Assembly (NCBI GenBank): GCA_030706735.1 | Contig: JAUZNZ010000006.1 | Span: 1-64,000 of the forward strand | Source of the DNA: Bacteroidota bacterium | Lineage (GTDB): Bacteria; Bacteroidota; Bacteroidia; Chitinophagales; Chitinophagaceae | DNA: 64,000 nucleotides | Direction: 5' to 3' | Shown: in pieces, positions 17,524 through 27,175 of the stretch | Layout of the letters: every line of letters begins with the position of its first letter | How positions within the stretch are numbered: the first letter of the stretch is position 1 | The notes under the pieces: generated by a model | The model's database searches: none | What the model was told of the DNA's origin: nothing | Seen by the model: only the letters and a program-made list of their open reading frames with translations | Program-made: the position numbers and the translations under genes

Positions 17524-19323
17524 TTATTTCCGGGTGAAGATCATTTTTCTGCTCTGTACCGGCAATCCGTCGATCAGCAGGGAACAGATATAGGTGCCTG
17601 TTACACCATAGCCATGGTCGTAGACTACTTCATTGATGCCCTTTTTCAGCGGTAATTTTATCCTTTCCACTACGCGACCGTCCAGGGAACAGATGGTGAT
17701 CATCGCTCTGTCCTGAAAGTAATCGGTGCCTGACAATACGGTGATCGTGGTGGCCTCATCGAATGGATTGGGCTTATTCTGGAGCAATTCGATGCCATAA
17801 CCTGCGGCTGCCGTTGGCGGAAGGGACGTCGTCGTATCGGTAAGGGCCAAAACGGTCATTTGGGTTGTGAGGGCATATTCGGTCGAGAACTGGCTTTCCG
17901 TATTGGAATTATCGACGGCGGCGGCACTGATATAAAAGGTGGTGTTCAGCCCGTAGGGGATGATCACGGTATCGGCCGATCTTCCGGTAATAGTGTAAAC
18001 GCTATCCCAGTCATTGGTAGTCGACCGGATAGCCACGCGGTACGCCGGCTGTCCGGCAGGTGAGAATTTCACCGATATCCGGTTGGCGCTGATGACCGCG
18101 GCGGTAAGCGTGGTCGTGTCCGGGCCCAGGGCCACCATGGCCATGGAATTGCCATTTATCACCGCATTCCTCGCCAGATAATCCAAATCGACATAGAGAG
18201 AGTCCTCAACCCCGTCACCGTTCTTGTCCAGCCCCAGGCTATCCCGGATGTTATGCTGCCGGTCGGTATATCCGGGGCCGTTACTGGCGTTACCATCCTC
18301 ATTGGCCTGCGTGAATCGTACGGCCGTGTATCCGTCCGCACGGAAGGGCTGATGGTCGCCCCCACGCCCCGTACGGTCCTCATTGGTCATGATCTGAATA
18401 TTTGTCTGCACGGTGCTAATACCACTTAACTGTTCTTTGTATTCGAGCTTGACATATCGCGCCCATTGTTTATGGGGCGAATTAAAGCTGCCCAGTGAGA
18501 ATATCCGGAGATCGGTGCTATCGATCGCACCGTAAAAGGGGCAACTGGGAGCGGAAGAGGTGTGTCCACAGAAGATCCCGCCCGAGACGTCATTATTATT
18601 TACCGCTTTTACCGGGATATTCAGGTTGCTGAGGTAGTCGGCAAAAGCCTGTCCGCCGACGGTACCTTGCTCTTCTCCGGTATTCACCATGAAGACGATG
18701 GTGTTCTTAAATGTGTATTTGCTCATCACCCTTGCGAGTTCCATGACCAGCGCACTACCGGTGGCATTATCGCCGATCCCGAAAGCATCACCGGTGACAT
18801 CGCAATTATTGCTGTTCCGGCTGTCCAGGTGTCCTTCCACGATAATCAGGGATTTATCGGCAGTCTGACTGCCCGGCAGCACCCCAAGGACATTATAGTG
18901 ACGATTGATCGAGGACGTACCCGAGCAACCGGCGGAGGCCGGGGCATAGGTGAACTGCAAATAGGCTACCCGAAGCCTGTTCTCATTGGCGCTGCTGTAT
19001 TGCAGGAATTTATTATAGACCCATCTCCTGGCAGCGCCTATGCCGCGGGTATTGGAGACGGTATCTGAAAAGGTATTCCGGTTCTGGAAGCGCCTCATCG
19101 CGAACAAATCTGCCTTCAGCGAATCCGGAGAAATCGCCCCCAACAGGCCGGCGGAAATAATATCCGGGTTCGTAATCACTGTGGACGCCTGATACGTGGA
19201 TGCCGTATAGCTTCCTTTCAGGATATTTGACACTTCCGTGCTGGTAACCACCATGCCGGTTTGGGCATGTGCGTTGCCAAACCCGATCAGGGCCAGGCAA
19301 ATTAAACCCATTCGATTTTTCAT
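17524..19323 (-). CDS. secreted M28 zinc peptidase with T9SS sorting domain
   Basis: A 599-residue secreted protein. The signal peptide ends near NAHAQ. The M28 catalytic domain (about 120-400) shows the co-catalytic zinc ligands in sequence: EGHLDSR, GIGDNATGSALVMELARV, NTGEEQG, an NNNDVSGG aspartate, and the histidine of GGDHQPFRADGYTAVRF. A fibronectin-like domain follows (about 405-500). The last 90 residues, with LLQNKPNPFDEATTI and a conserved beta pattern ending in FTRK, are a type IX secretion C-terminal sorting domain. It should be an aminopeptidase released to or anchored on the surface. It lies 63 bases from the next T9SS cargo gene upstream. Confidence 0.9.
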   Translation of the reverse strand: MKNRMGLICLALIGFGNAHAQTGMVVTSTEVSNILKGSYTASTYQASTVITNPDIISAGLLGAISPDSLKADLFAMRRFQNRNTFSDTVSNTRGIGAARRWVYNKFLQYSSANENRLRVAYLQFTYAPASAGCSGTSSINRHYNVLGVLPGSQTADKSLIIVEGHLDSRNSNNCDVTGDAFGIGDNATGSALVMELARVMSKYTFKNTIVFMVNTGEEQGTVGGQAFADYLSNLNIPVKAVNNNDVSGGIFCGHTSSAPSCPFYGAIDSTDLRIFSLGSFNSPHKQWARYVKLEYKEQLSGISTVQTNIQIMTNEDRTGRGGDHQPFRADGYTAVRFTQANEDGNASNGPGYTDRQHNIRDSLGLDKNGDGVEDSLYVDLDYLARNAVINGNSMAMVALGPDTTTLTAAVISANRISVKFSPAGQPAYRVAIRSTTNDWDSVYTITGRSADTVIIPYGLNTTFYISAAAVDNSNTESQFSTEYALTTQMTVLALTDTTTSLPPTAAAGYGIELLQNKPNPFDEATTITVLSGTDYFQDRAMITICSLDGRVVERIKLPLKKGINEVVYDHGYGVTGTYICSLLIDGLPVQSRKMIFTRK

Positions 19324-19386
19324 AAGATCAGGATTTCGGCATTTAGCAAAAGCAAATCACTGAACTGGTTTATTGGATCGTCTTCT

Positions 19387-22239
19387 TTATTTCTGGTTAT
19401 AGACTTTCTTTACATACACCTTGTCGGGCATGACCACCTGCACAAAGTACACAGATACAGGCAGGGTTGACAGGCCATTGACCTGGAAGATATTCACCCC
19501 GATCACGGCTGAATACTCCGCCTGCTTCACGAGCATGCCCTTGCTATCCAGCAGCCTGAGGGACACCCTGCCGCTGCTTTGCAGGTTCAGCTTAATGCTG
19601 ATGATGCCGCGGAACGGATTGGGAGAAACCTCCACAGCGGAATTGCCGGAGCCCAGTGAGATCGCGATAATATTGCTGTACGAAACGGCTCCGCTGACGT
19701 CGGTCATCTTCAACCGGTAGTAGCCTGTCGCATCGGGCAAGGGATTATTATCTGTAAACGCAAGATCCGCATTGCCGCCGGTATTGACCCCATCTACACG
19801 TCCGATAGCCGTAAAATTGCTGCCGTCAGCAGACCTTTCCACGGTAAAGTACAGCCCGCTCGTCACATTTGTTGCGGTCCAATTCAAGCCAACGCCGTTG
19901 TCCACTTCTTTGCCGGCAAATGCCGTCAGGGTGGTCTGCAACACGACACTCATATTGATGGTGTAGGTCGCTGGCGTGGGATCCTGTCTACCTGCAGCAT
20001 CCACAAAAGCATACTGGAATGAAGTGCTTGGAACGCCTACGTTGATGAACTTCACGCCTAACAGGACGGGAGTATAATTTGTGATGGTCGTATTATTCGT
20101 CACAAGAACGCCATTGTAGAACAATTGCTCGTTGGTAGGCACCTGGGTGATGACCACGGTCTTGGTGCTGCCCAGGGTGCCGTCTTCAGGATCCGATCCG
20201 GCAAGGGGTCCGGGGCTGGCAATCGTGCCGAACCCGTTTAGCGGCCGGATGGAATTGACCGGCGGCATGGCGATAGTATAGTTTTGGTCGACAGAGTTCG
20301 GAAGCTGCTCTACGCCGAAGTCCAGACCGGTCACGTTCGTAGTAGCCGTATTGAACGTATAGGTCAGCGGCGAGGTATTTGTCCAGTTGATGGCCGCCGG
20401 GATCGTCGCAGGCGGAGCAGGCGAACCCACCACACCTGCCGTAGTGGAAATAACCACCTTCATCCCCGTGGCGTTCACGGGACAATTGGGCAGCGTATAG
20501 GTGCCGTTCGTGTTAACGGCCACAGTAGAAATGACGTTATTCGTTACCGGGTCGATCAGGCTGGCAAAAAGGGTATTTCCGGCGTTGGTGCCTGCTTCAC
20601 TATTGGTCTTGATATTAGAGAACGTTCCATTGGCACTACCATCGGCGTCATCCCATACGGTACCTGAAACGGTCAGACACATCAGGGTCAGGGTCTGGGT
20701 CGTATTCAAGGTGATACCCCAGGCCCAGGTATTGATCAGACGGGCATTCCCGAAGTCATTACACTGTACGTTGTCCGAGTCGTTACGGATGCCGGTGTAT
20801 GTGACGGACGGCGCGGGAACCAGGAAGCCGGAATTGCCGTCGCCATTCCATGCATGGCCCGGAGAAGCCTGACCCAGGATTGCGTTCGTATATCCGATGC
20901 CGGTATAGTTATTATTGTTGCTGGAACAATCCGTGCCCATGCTGGTCAGCTGGCTGTCATCCCAGTACAGGGTGGTCAGCAGGGAGTTCATTGGAGAAAC
21001 AGCGTCCACGCTGAACCCGTTGATGTTCAACTCCACGTCGTAGAAGGGGAGATTGATACGCCCCTTCCTGAACGAGAAAGTGATCGGGAAGGTCGTGTTG
21101 GAAGGCACCGATACGCCAAGGCCATTTTTGCCGTCCCATACATAGGTGATTACACCCGGAACCTGGCCGATCAATTCAATAAAGCGGTCTGCCGAACTGG
21201 GCTGATAGCCGGGAACGCCGTTCAGGTCGAGCAATACGTAATAGTCACCGGCCTGGGGTGCAAAGAACCGTATATTGTAAGGTCCCGGCGGGCAACCCGA
21301 AATCGTCGGGCTCACCAATGTCGGCGGATTGGGTATAGTACAAACCGCGTATAATGCCGGGTCGGGTACATTCAGGAACACGGGATAGCCGCCCGTCAAA
21401 TACGGCGACACCAGGTGCGGCAGATTGATCGACTTACGGTCGTTCAGCCAATTTCCCGTATTCTGCACGCCGAAGCTATTTACCGCGACGATATAGGAAA
21501 GGGGTTGAAAGCCTTTTTTGGGGAAATAGATCCTGCTGACCACGGAGTCGGTCGTATAGGCAAAGAACTGGGCATTCGTCGGACTCAGCGGGTCCTGGAT
21601 ATCCCCCTTGGCGGGGTTATAGACTGAAAAGGCCCATTCCGTACAATGCACGCGGCCGGGGAATTTCGTATTATTCGTCTTGGCTACGGTAAGGTCAAAG
21701 TATTTGGAAAGCATGGATTCACCGCCGGCGAGGTGGGTAACGCCGCCGTCGGTACTCCGGTAAAAAGTGACAAACCAATCCCCATTTGCCGTGGGCACAA
21801 AACTCAGCGGATTATAACCAGAGGGATTGAGACCTGCAATATTGGGTCCTGCCACGGCGGTTGCGTAGTTACTGATGAAACCCGCCCCGGTACCGGTAAG
21901 ATGGACGGTAGCCGCCAGTGCCCCGGAAGGGAAAAAGATATTCATGTATACGTCCGAGTAAGGAACGATCGATCCGCTCGGCGCCAGGGTTTCCCAGTTG
22001 AACCCATAATATAGGTTCTCGGTGGTAAAATCATTGATCCGGAAGTAGATCCGGTCATCTGCCGGAGCGCCAAGGTAAGCACCCACATTCCCCAGGGGAA
22101 AGCTGGCCGTCGTGGATACGATAAGCCCTGTTCCGTTCGTGCTGTCGGGCATTACTTCCTTAGTCCCTTCAGCCCACAACCGGCAGGTATTCACCACCAG
22201 CAGGAGGGAAAAACAGGAATATAGAGTAAAGAGTTTCAT
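19387..22239 (-). CDS. large T9SS-secreted adhesin-like protein
   Basis: A 950-residue exported protein with a signal peptide ending near RLWAEG, Asn/Thr-rich beta domains, an SdrD B-like domain at about 525-640 (VSGTVWDDADGSANGTFSN), and a C-terminal sorting domain that starts near VSPNPFRGIISIKL. No enzyme motif is visible. The composition fits a structural surface or gliding-type adhesin. It probably shares a transcript with the M28 peptidase gene that follows, so both may be co-exported by the type IX system, whose own genes are not here. Confidence 0.8.
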   Translation of the reverse strand: MKLFTLYSCFSLLLVVNTCRLWAEGTKEVMPDSTNGTGLIVSTTASFPLGNVGAYLGAPADDRIYFRINDFTTENLYYGFNWETLAPSGSIVPYSDVYMNIFFPSGALAATVHLTGTGAGFISNYATAVAGPNIAGLNPSGYNPLSFVPTANGDWFVTFYRSTDGGVTHLAGGESMLSKYFDLTVAKTNNTKFPGRVHCTEWAFSVYNPAKGDIQDPLSPTNAQFFAYTTDSVVSRIYFPKKGFQPLSYIVAVNSFGVQNTGNWLNDRKSINLPHLVSPYLTGGYPVFLNVPDPALYAVCTIPNPPTLVSPTISGCPPGPYNIRFFAPQAGDYYVLLDLNGVPGYQPSSADRFIELIGQVPGVITYVWDGKNGLGVSVPSNTTFPITFSFRKGRINLPFYDVELNINGFSVDAVSPMNSLLTTLYWDDSQLTSMGTDCSSNNNNYTGIGYTNAILGQASPGHAWNGDGNSGFLVPAPSVTYTGIRNDSDNVQCNDFGNARLINTWAWGITLNTTQTLTLMCLTVSGTVWDDADGSANGTFSNIKTNSEAGTNAGNTLFASLIDPVTNNVISTVAVNTNGTYTLPNCPVNATGMKVVISTTAGVVGSPAPPATIPAAINWTNTSPLTYTFNTATTNVTGLDFGVEQLPNSVDQNYTIAMPPVNSIRPLNGFGTIASPGPLAGSDPEDGTLGSTKTVVITQVPTNEQLFYNGVLVTNNTTITNYTPVLLGVKFINVGVPSTSFQYAFVDAAGRQDPTPATYTINMSVVLQTTLTAFAGKEVDNGVGLNWTATNVTSGLYFTVERSADGSNFTAIGRVDGVNTGGNADLAFTDNNPLPDATGYYRLKMTDVSGAVSYSNIIAISLGSGNSAVEVSPNPFRGIISIKLNLQSSGRVSLRLLDSKGMLVKQAEYSAVIGVNIFQVNGLSTLPVSVYFVQVVMPDKVYVKKVYNQK

Positions 22240-22658
22240 GGGATGCGGATTTGATCATAAAAAAAGGTACTACGGGTCGAACTCAGGTGAGCTCTGTCAA
22301 TACGAAGCTTAATCTGTCACATATGGAATGGAAAGGTTCCGTCAACGAAGGAAAAGGACGGAAATCCGGAATGTCTGGAAAGGTGATTTTCCGATTTCAT
22401 AAGTTTGGATCAAGGGTTCTGTATTCACAGAATTCAAGGCTAAAACTATAAAAAGTTATGGTAATATCCAACCCTTTTCGGACGGCTTTTTAGGAAAAAG
22501 ATCGAGTACAGGCGAGGGTTTGGCCGAATTTGACTGAGAGGTGACCCATTACATATTAAATAAAATAATACTACTGCGTTTGCCTAATATTTTTTTGGCC
22601 CGCGGGCTGAGGGGAAAACATTATTTATCTTCAATCAGCCAACCAAAACCCCCCAATT
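22240..22658. other. divergent intergenic region
   Basis: This 419-base interval lies between the start of the adhesin-like gene and the start of the TapB-like gene. It is AT-rich from about 22430. Small open frames here have no start or coding pattern I trust. On the minus strand TACCTTTT lies close to the adhesin start and could be part of its -7 box. I see no RNA gene or repeat. Confidence 0.4.
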
Positions 22659-23378
22659 ATGATCAAACAGGTCTTTTTGGCCGCTCTCTTACTGACGGCT
22701 TCTTATGGCTATTCACAGGATTGCCAAAGCTTCTTCTTCTTCCAGAAGAACAAAACGATCGAGATGAGCATCTCCAACAAGAAAGGAGAACCAAACGGAA
22801 AACAGGTCTATCAGGTCTCCGATGTGACAATCGCCGGTGGCACAACCACAGCGACCATTGCCACGGAAATGTTCGACAAGAACGGGAACTCACTCGCCAA
22901 ATCCAATAGCAGCGTACAATGTCATGAAGGAACTATCATGGTCGACATGCGCATGATGCTGCCGCCCCGCGAGTCCGAACAGTATGCCGCGAGTGCCCGG
23001 ACGCAGTCATTTCTCCTGGAGTATCCTACAGCTATGCATGTTGGCGATGCCCTGAAGGACGGCAATCTTAGCATGCAACTCAATATGCCGCCGCCGGGCG
23101 CCGGAGCTCCCCCCGGCCCTCCCGGCCCTCCGGGTTTTGGGCGTACGATCAACATGGCTATCAGTAACCGGAAGGTAGAGGCCCAGGAGAGCGTCACTAC
23201 CCCGGCGGGTACCTGGAATTGCTACAAGATCAGCTTTAAGTGCAGGATGACTGTGAAGAACGGCGTTCCCTTTGCCATACCCGTCAACCTGGACGGGTTC
23301 GAATGGTATGCACCCGGATTCGGGGTCGTCAAATCGCAAACCAAAAATAGCTCCACGCAGATCACGTCTATTAAGTAG
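22659..23378 (+). CDS. exported DUF3108/TapB-like protein
   Basis: A 239-residue protein with a signal peptide ending SYGYSQ. The mature part begins CQSFFFFQKNKTIEMSISNK and ends with GFEWYAPGFGVVKSQT, matching the pattern of TapB/DUF3108-like beta proteins in this phylum. A Pro-Gly-rich stretch (PPPGAGAPPGPPGPPGFG, about residues 146-163) interrupts the fold like a collagen-type loop. Function is unknown. Its 3' end overlaps rfbD, which converges on it, by 8 bases. Confidence 0.7.
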   Translation: MIKQVFLAALLLTASYGYSQDCQSFFFFQKNKTIEMSISNKKGEPNGKQVYQVSDVTIAGGTTTATIATEMFDKNGNSLAKSNSSVQCHEGTIMVDMRMMLPPRESEQYAASARTQSFLLEYPTAMHVGDALKDGNLSMQLNMPPPGAGAPPGPPGPPGFGRTINMAISNRKVEAQESVTTPAGTWNCYKISFKCRMTVKNGVPFAIPVNLDGFEWYAPGFGVVKSQTKNSSTQITSIK

Positions 23379-24234
23379 CTGCAAGCTGATGTAAACAGCG
23401 CACAAGGCTGTCCCTCCATGCCGGGATTTGCAGCCCGTAGGTCTTTTGGATAAGCGATTTGTCCAGGAGCGAAAAATGAGGCCGTCGCGCGGGCGTCGGG
23501 TATTGAGAGGCCGGCACGGGTTCCACCCGACAGGCGCTGCCCGTCAGCTCTTTGATGGCCAGGGCGAACTCATACCAGCTGATCTGACCCATATTACTGT
23601 AATGATAAATACCGGGTACGAAAACGGCGCCCGTTGCAATCCGGATGAGCGCATCGGCCAGGTCGGCCGCGTATGTGGGTGAGCCGATCTGATCGTCGAC
23701 CACGCGCAGGCTCTCCTTCTCACGCATGAGCCTCATCATCGTTTTCACAAAATTGCTCCCAAAGCTGGAATAGACCCAGGATGTGCGAACAATTACCGTG
23801 TTATCGTTATTCTCCATTGCGAGCCGCTCCCCCAGGAGCTTGGATGCGCCATACACATTCAAGGGACCGGTCGGATCCCCTTCTTTCAGGGGAGTGGCGG
23901 AGTGGCCGTCAAAGACATAATCCGTGGAAATGTGCAGAAGACGGGCATGAACCGACTTGCAAATGGCAGCCAGTTCGCCTACGGCCTGCCCATTGATGCG
24001 GAAGGCCGCTTCCTTTTCCGCCTCCGCCTTATCGACAGCAGTATAGGCCGCGCAGTTGATACACCAGGCCGGCCGCAGATCATGGAATAGCCGGCTTATG
24101 CCGGCAACATCCTCAATGGACAGGTCAGCCCTCGACAGCCAGACGAAATCAGCCCAGGCAGGATGAGCAGCAACCTGTAATTCACGACCCAGCTGTCCGT
24201 TGGCCCCGGTCACGATAATCCTAATCTTATCCAT
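23371..24234 (-). CDS. rfbD: dTDP-4-dehydrorhamnose reductase
   Basis: A 287-residue SDR enzyme that makes the last step of dTDP-L-rhamnose. The nucleotide-binding motif is TGANGQLGREL and the catalytic YxxxK is in YGASKLLGE; ISTDYVFDG is also typical. I chose ATG 24234 (MDKIRIIVTGANG), since the earlier ATG at 24249 adds five residues not usual for the family. Either start overlaps the end of rfbC, so the genes are translationally coupled. It is the last gene of the sugar-nucleotide operon. Confidence 0.93.
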   Translation of the reverse strand: MDKIRIIVTGANGQLGRELQVAAHPAWADFVWLSRADLSIEDVAGISRLFHDLRPAWCINCAAYTAVDKAEAEKEAAFRINGQAVGELAAICKSVHARLLHISTDYVFDGHSATPLKEGDPTGPLNVYGASKLLGERLAMENNDNTVIVRTSWVYSSFGSNFVKTMMRLMREKESLRVVDDQIGSPTYAADLADALIRIATGAVFVPGIYHYSNMGQISWYEFALAIKELTGSACRVEPVPASQYPTPARRPHFSLLDKSLIQKTYGLQIPAWRDSLVRCLHQLAAT

Positions 24235-24787
24235 GGAACCTGAAATCATTCCTGCAATTTGCCAGGCCGGGCAGGCCCCTGTCTTTATCTGAAACGATCA
24301 TTTTGCCGGCCGGCACGTTCCAGTCGATGTTGAGCGCCGTGTCGTTATATAGGATGCCGCCCTCACTGGCCTTGTTATAGAATCTATCGCACTTGTACAA
24401 CACGTCGGCTTTTTTGCTCAATACGGAAAACCCATGTGCAAATCCTCTAGGAATGAGGAGTTGGAGCCTGTTCCTCCCCGACAGAACGACACTGAACGAT
24501 TGGCCGTAGGTCGGCGAGCCTTTTCGGATATCGACGGCGACGTCCAGGATGCTGCCCTGCAGAACCCGTACGAGCTTGGTCTGCGCATAGGGCTCAAGTT
24601 GGTAGTGCAGACCCCGGATCACGCCATAACCCGATGAGGACTGGTTATCCTGAACAAATCGAATGTTCACTCCCTGCTGTTCAAAAAGTTGTTCATTATA
24701 GGATTCGAAGAAAAGTCCCCTGCTATCGCGAAATACGGCTGGCTCGAATAAGAGCAGTCCCGGAAAACCAGTCGGAGAAAAAGGCAT
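24227..24787 (-). CDS. rfbC: dTDP-4-dehydrorhamnose 3,5-epimerase
   Basis: A 186-residue cupin enzyme acting between RfbB and RfbD. The N-terminal GLLLFEPAVFRDSRGLFFES, the VIRGLHYQLEP stretch with the catalytic histidine, and PRGFAHGFSVLS are all family marks. Normal length. It lies 22 bases after rfbB. Confidence 0.95.
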   Translation of the reverse strand: MPFSPTGFPGLLLFEPAVFRDSRGLFFESYNEQLFEQQGVNIRFVQDNQSSSGYGVIRGLHYQLEPYAQTKLVRVLQGSILDVAVDIRKGSPTYGQSFSVVLSGRNRLQLLIPRGFAHGFSVLSKKADVLYKCDRFYNKASEGGILYNDTALNIDWNVPAGKMIVSDKDRGLPGLANCRNDFRFHG

Positions 24788-24809
24788 GGTGATCGCGATT
24801 TACGTTGTT

Positions 24810-25874
24810 CTATCTTTTTATGTACTGGCGGTCGTAGTATTTCTGGTAGTCTCCTGACGTGACGTGCTTGACCCAGTCCTGGTTCTCCAGATACCAGGTC
24901 ACCGTCTTTTCAAGCCCTTCTTCAAACTGCAGAGAAGGTCTCCAACCGAGTTCTTTATTGAGTTTTGTGGCGTCGATGGCATATCTAAGGTCATGCCCGG
25001 GACGATCCTTTACAAACGTGATCAGCTTAGCCGAGGCGCCGTCGGGCCGCCCCAGATGCTTATCCATAATGGAACATAGCAAATATACAATATCGATATT
25101 CTTCCATTCATTAAATCCGCCGATATTGTATTTTTCGCCCGTCCGACCCCTATGAAAGATCGTATCGATGGCGCTGGCATGGTCCTCGACATAGAGCCAA
25201 TCCCGGACGTTCTCCCCCTTGCCGTAAACAGGCAGGGGCCGATCGTTCAGGATATTATTGATCATGAGAGGAATCAGCTTTTCAGGGAAATGATGCGACC
25301 CGTAATTATTGGAACAATTCGACAGCATCACGGGAAGCCTATACGTGTGATGCCAGGCCATCACCAGGTGGTCGGATGAAGCCTTTGACGCCGAATACGG
25401 GGAGCGGGGATCATAGGGCGTTTCTTCCGTAAAAAAGCCCGTGGCTCCCAGGGAGCCATACACCTCATCGGTCGATACATGGTAGAACAATTTATCATTC
25501 ATGTTGTCCTTCCAGTGCGCCAGGCTGGATTTAAGCAAGCAAGCCGTACCCAACACATTTGTCCTGACAAAGGCCAAGGGGTCGAGAATGGAACGATCCA
25601 CATGACTCTCGGCGGCAAGATGAATGACCCCGTCAAACCGATATTTGTGAAAGAGCTCGTCCACTCGCGCCTCATCCGTGATATCTCCTTTCTCAAAAAG
25701 ATAGTTGGGCTGCGGTTCGATGTCCTTCAGATTCTCGAGATTGCCCGCATAGGTGAGGGCGTCGAGATTAACGATAAGATAATGAGGATATTTCTTTACG
25801 AACAACCTGACCACGTGCGACCCGATAAAGCCGGCGCCGCCGGTGATCAATATCTTTTTATTTTGCGTTGTCAT
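24810..25874 (-). CDS. rfbB: dTDP-glucose 4,6-dehydratase
   Basis: A 354-residue extended SDR. NAD binding is shown by ITGGAGFIGSHVV, the active site by STDEVYGSLG and YSASKASSDH, and the nucleotide-sugar pocket by NNYGSHHFPEKLIP. It converts dTDP-glucose to the 4-keto-6-deoxy intermediate of rhamnose synthesis. The enzyme that makes dTDP-glucose (RfbA) is not in the operon. It starts directly after the preceding dehydrogenase gene, with no gap. Confidence 0.96.
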   Translation of the reverse strand: MTTQNKKILITGGAGFIGSHVVRLFVKKYPHYLIVNLDALTYAGNLENLKDIEPQPNYLFEKGDITDEARVDELFHKYRFDGVIHLAAESHVDRSILDPLAFVRTNVLGTACLLKSSLAHWKDNMNDKLFYHVSTDEVYGSLGATGFFTEETPYDPRSPYSASKASSDHLVMAWHHTYRLPVMLSNCSNNYGSHHFPEKLIPLMINNILNDRPLPVYGKGENVRDWLYVEDHASAIDTIFHRGRTGEKYNIGGFNEWKNIDIVYLLCSIMDKHLGRPDGASAKLITFVKDRPGHDLRYAIDATKLNKELGWRPSLQFEEGLEKTVTWYLENQDWVKHVTSGDYQKYYDRQYIKR

Positions 25875-27170
25875 TTATAAACTCCAATATTTTCTGCTGC
25901 TGATCTTATTTCTATAGATCCCTTTCAAATCGGCTATCAATGCGCCTTCGCGGGTCACGGCCGAGAACCACGCATCGTCGAGGGACAGGTAGGGTTTGTG
26001 CGGAACCGTAACGATCACCGCATCATAGTCATTGCCCGTCTCGCGGGTGAGGTGCAGGCCGTATTCTTCGCGAACATCCTCTTCCATTGCATAGGGATCC
26101 TCCACGTCAACGCGAATGTTGTATAAGAGCAGTTCTTTAACCGTATCGACGATCTTGGAATTGCGGATATCGCTGACGTTCTCCTTAAAAGTAACGCCTT
26201 TTACCAATATCCTGGGCTCGTTCGAAATGCGCAGGACATGGGTGATGATCTTCCTGGCGACATATTTGGCCATGTCGTCGTTGATATAACGGGAAGAAGA
26301 GATGACCTTCGATTCATAACCGAGAGCCGCCGCCTTATGGGTAAGGTAGTAGGGGTCTACGCCAATGCAATGGCCGCCGACCAGGCCGGGCTGGAATTTA
26401 AGAAAGTTCCATTTTGTACCTGCCGCCTCGATGACATCATAGGTATTTATCCCCATGCGGTCGAAGATGAGGGAGAGTTCATTCATGAGGGCGATGTTCA
26501 GGTCCCGCTGCGTGTTCTCCACGATCTTGCTTGCTTCTGCGACCTTGATGGACGGGGCGCGGTGCACCCCCGCGTCCACGACGAGTTCATACGTCTTTGC
26601 AATCTCTTCCAGGGATAGGGGCTCATTGCCTGACACCACCTTGACCACCGTCTTAAGCGTATTCTTCTTATCCCCCGGATTAATGCGCTCGGGGGAATAT
26701 CCCAATTTGAAATCTTTGCCCATACGGAGTCCCGAAATCCTTTCCAGCACAGGAAGGCAATCTTCTTCCGTGCATCCCGGATAGACCGTGGATTCATAGA
26801 CGACATAATCGCCTGCCTTCAACACCTTCCCGACCGTTTCGGAGGCGCCGACGAGCGGGCGTAAGTCGGGAACGTTATATTTATCCACGGGAGTAGGAAC
26901 GGCGACGATGAAAAAGCGGGCCTCTTTCAGCACCGCCAGGTCGTCGGTAAAAACGATGTCCCGGCCTTCGAATTCCTGTTTGTCAACCTCCTTGCTGGGG
27001 TCGAGGCCTTTACGCATCATCTGGATACGCCTGGCATTGATATCGAATCCGATCACGGAAACCTTTTTAGCAAACTCGAGAGCGATCGGCAAGCCGACAT
27101 ATCCGAGGCCGATCACGGCCAGCCTGGCTTTTTTCCCGATGAGTTCGTCATATATTTTATCGTTGCTCAT
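25875..27170 (-). CDS. nucleotide-sugar dehydrogenase, WbpA/TviB-like
   Basis: A 431-residue NAD-dependent dehydrogenase of the UDP-glucose/GDP-mannose family. The N-terminal motif is AVIGLGYVGLPIALEFAKK and the catalytic cysteine is in LVGGHCIGVDPYYLTHKA. The form YESTVYPGCTEEDC and the GGHCIGVDPYY motif are those of enzymes oxidising UDP-N-acetylhexosamines (WbpA, TviB) rather than Ugd. With the aminotransferase at the head of the operon it may feed an acetamido-uronic acid. Substrate is inferred. Confidence 0.88.
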   Translation of the reverse strand: MSNDKIYDELIGKKARLAVIGLGYVGLPIALEFAKKVSVIGFDINARRIQMMRKGLDPSKEVDKQEFEGRDIVFTDDLAVLKEARFFIVAVPTPVDKYNVPDLRPLVGASETVGKVLKAGDYVVYESTVYPGCTEEDCLPVLERISGLRMGKDFKLGYSPERINPGDKKNTLKTVVKVVSGNEPLSLEEIAKTYELVVDAGVHRAPSIKVAEASKIVENTQRDLNIALMNELSLIFDRMGINTYDVIEAAGTKWNFLKFQPGLVGGHCIGVDPYYLTHKAAALGYESKVISSSRYINDDMAKYVARKIITHVLRISNEPRILVKGVTFKENVSDIRNSKIVDTVKELLLYNIRVDVEDPYAMEEDVREEYGLHLTRETGNDYDAVIVTVPHKPYLSLDDAWFSAVTREGALIADLKGIYRNKISSRKYWSL

Positions 27171-27175
27171 ACATT

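Noticed and set aside
23084-23142. Collagen-like Pro-Gly repeat as a separate domain
   Set aside because: Only about 18 residues long and inside a TapB-like fold; more likely a flexible loop.
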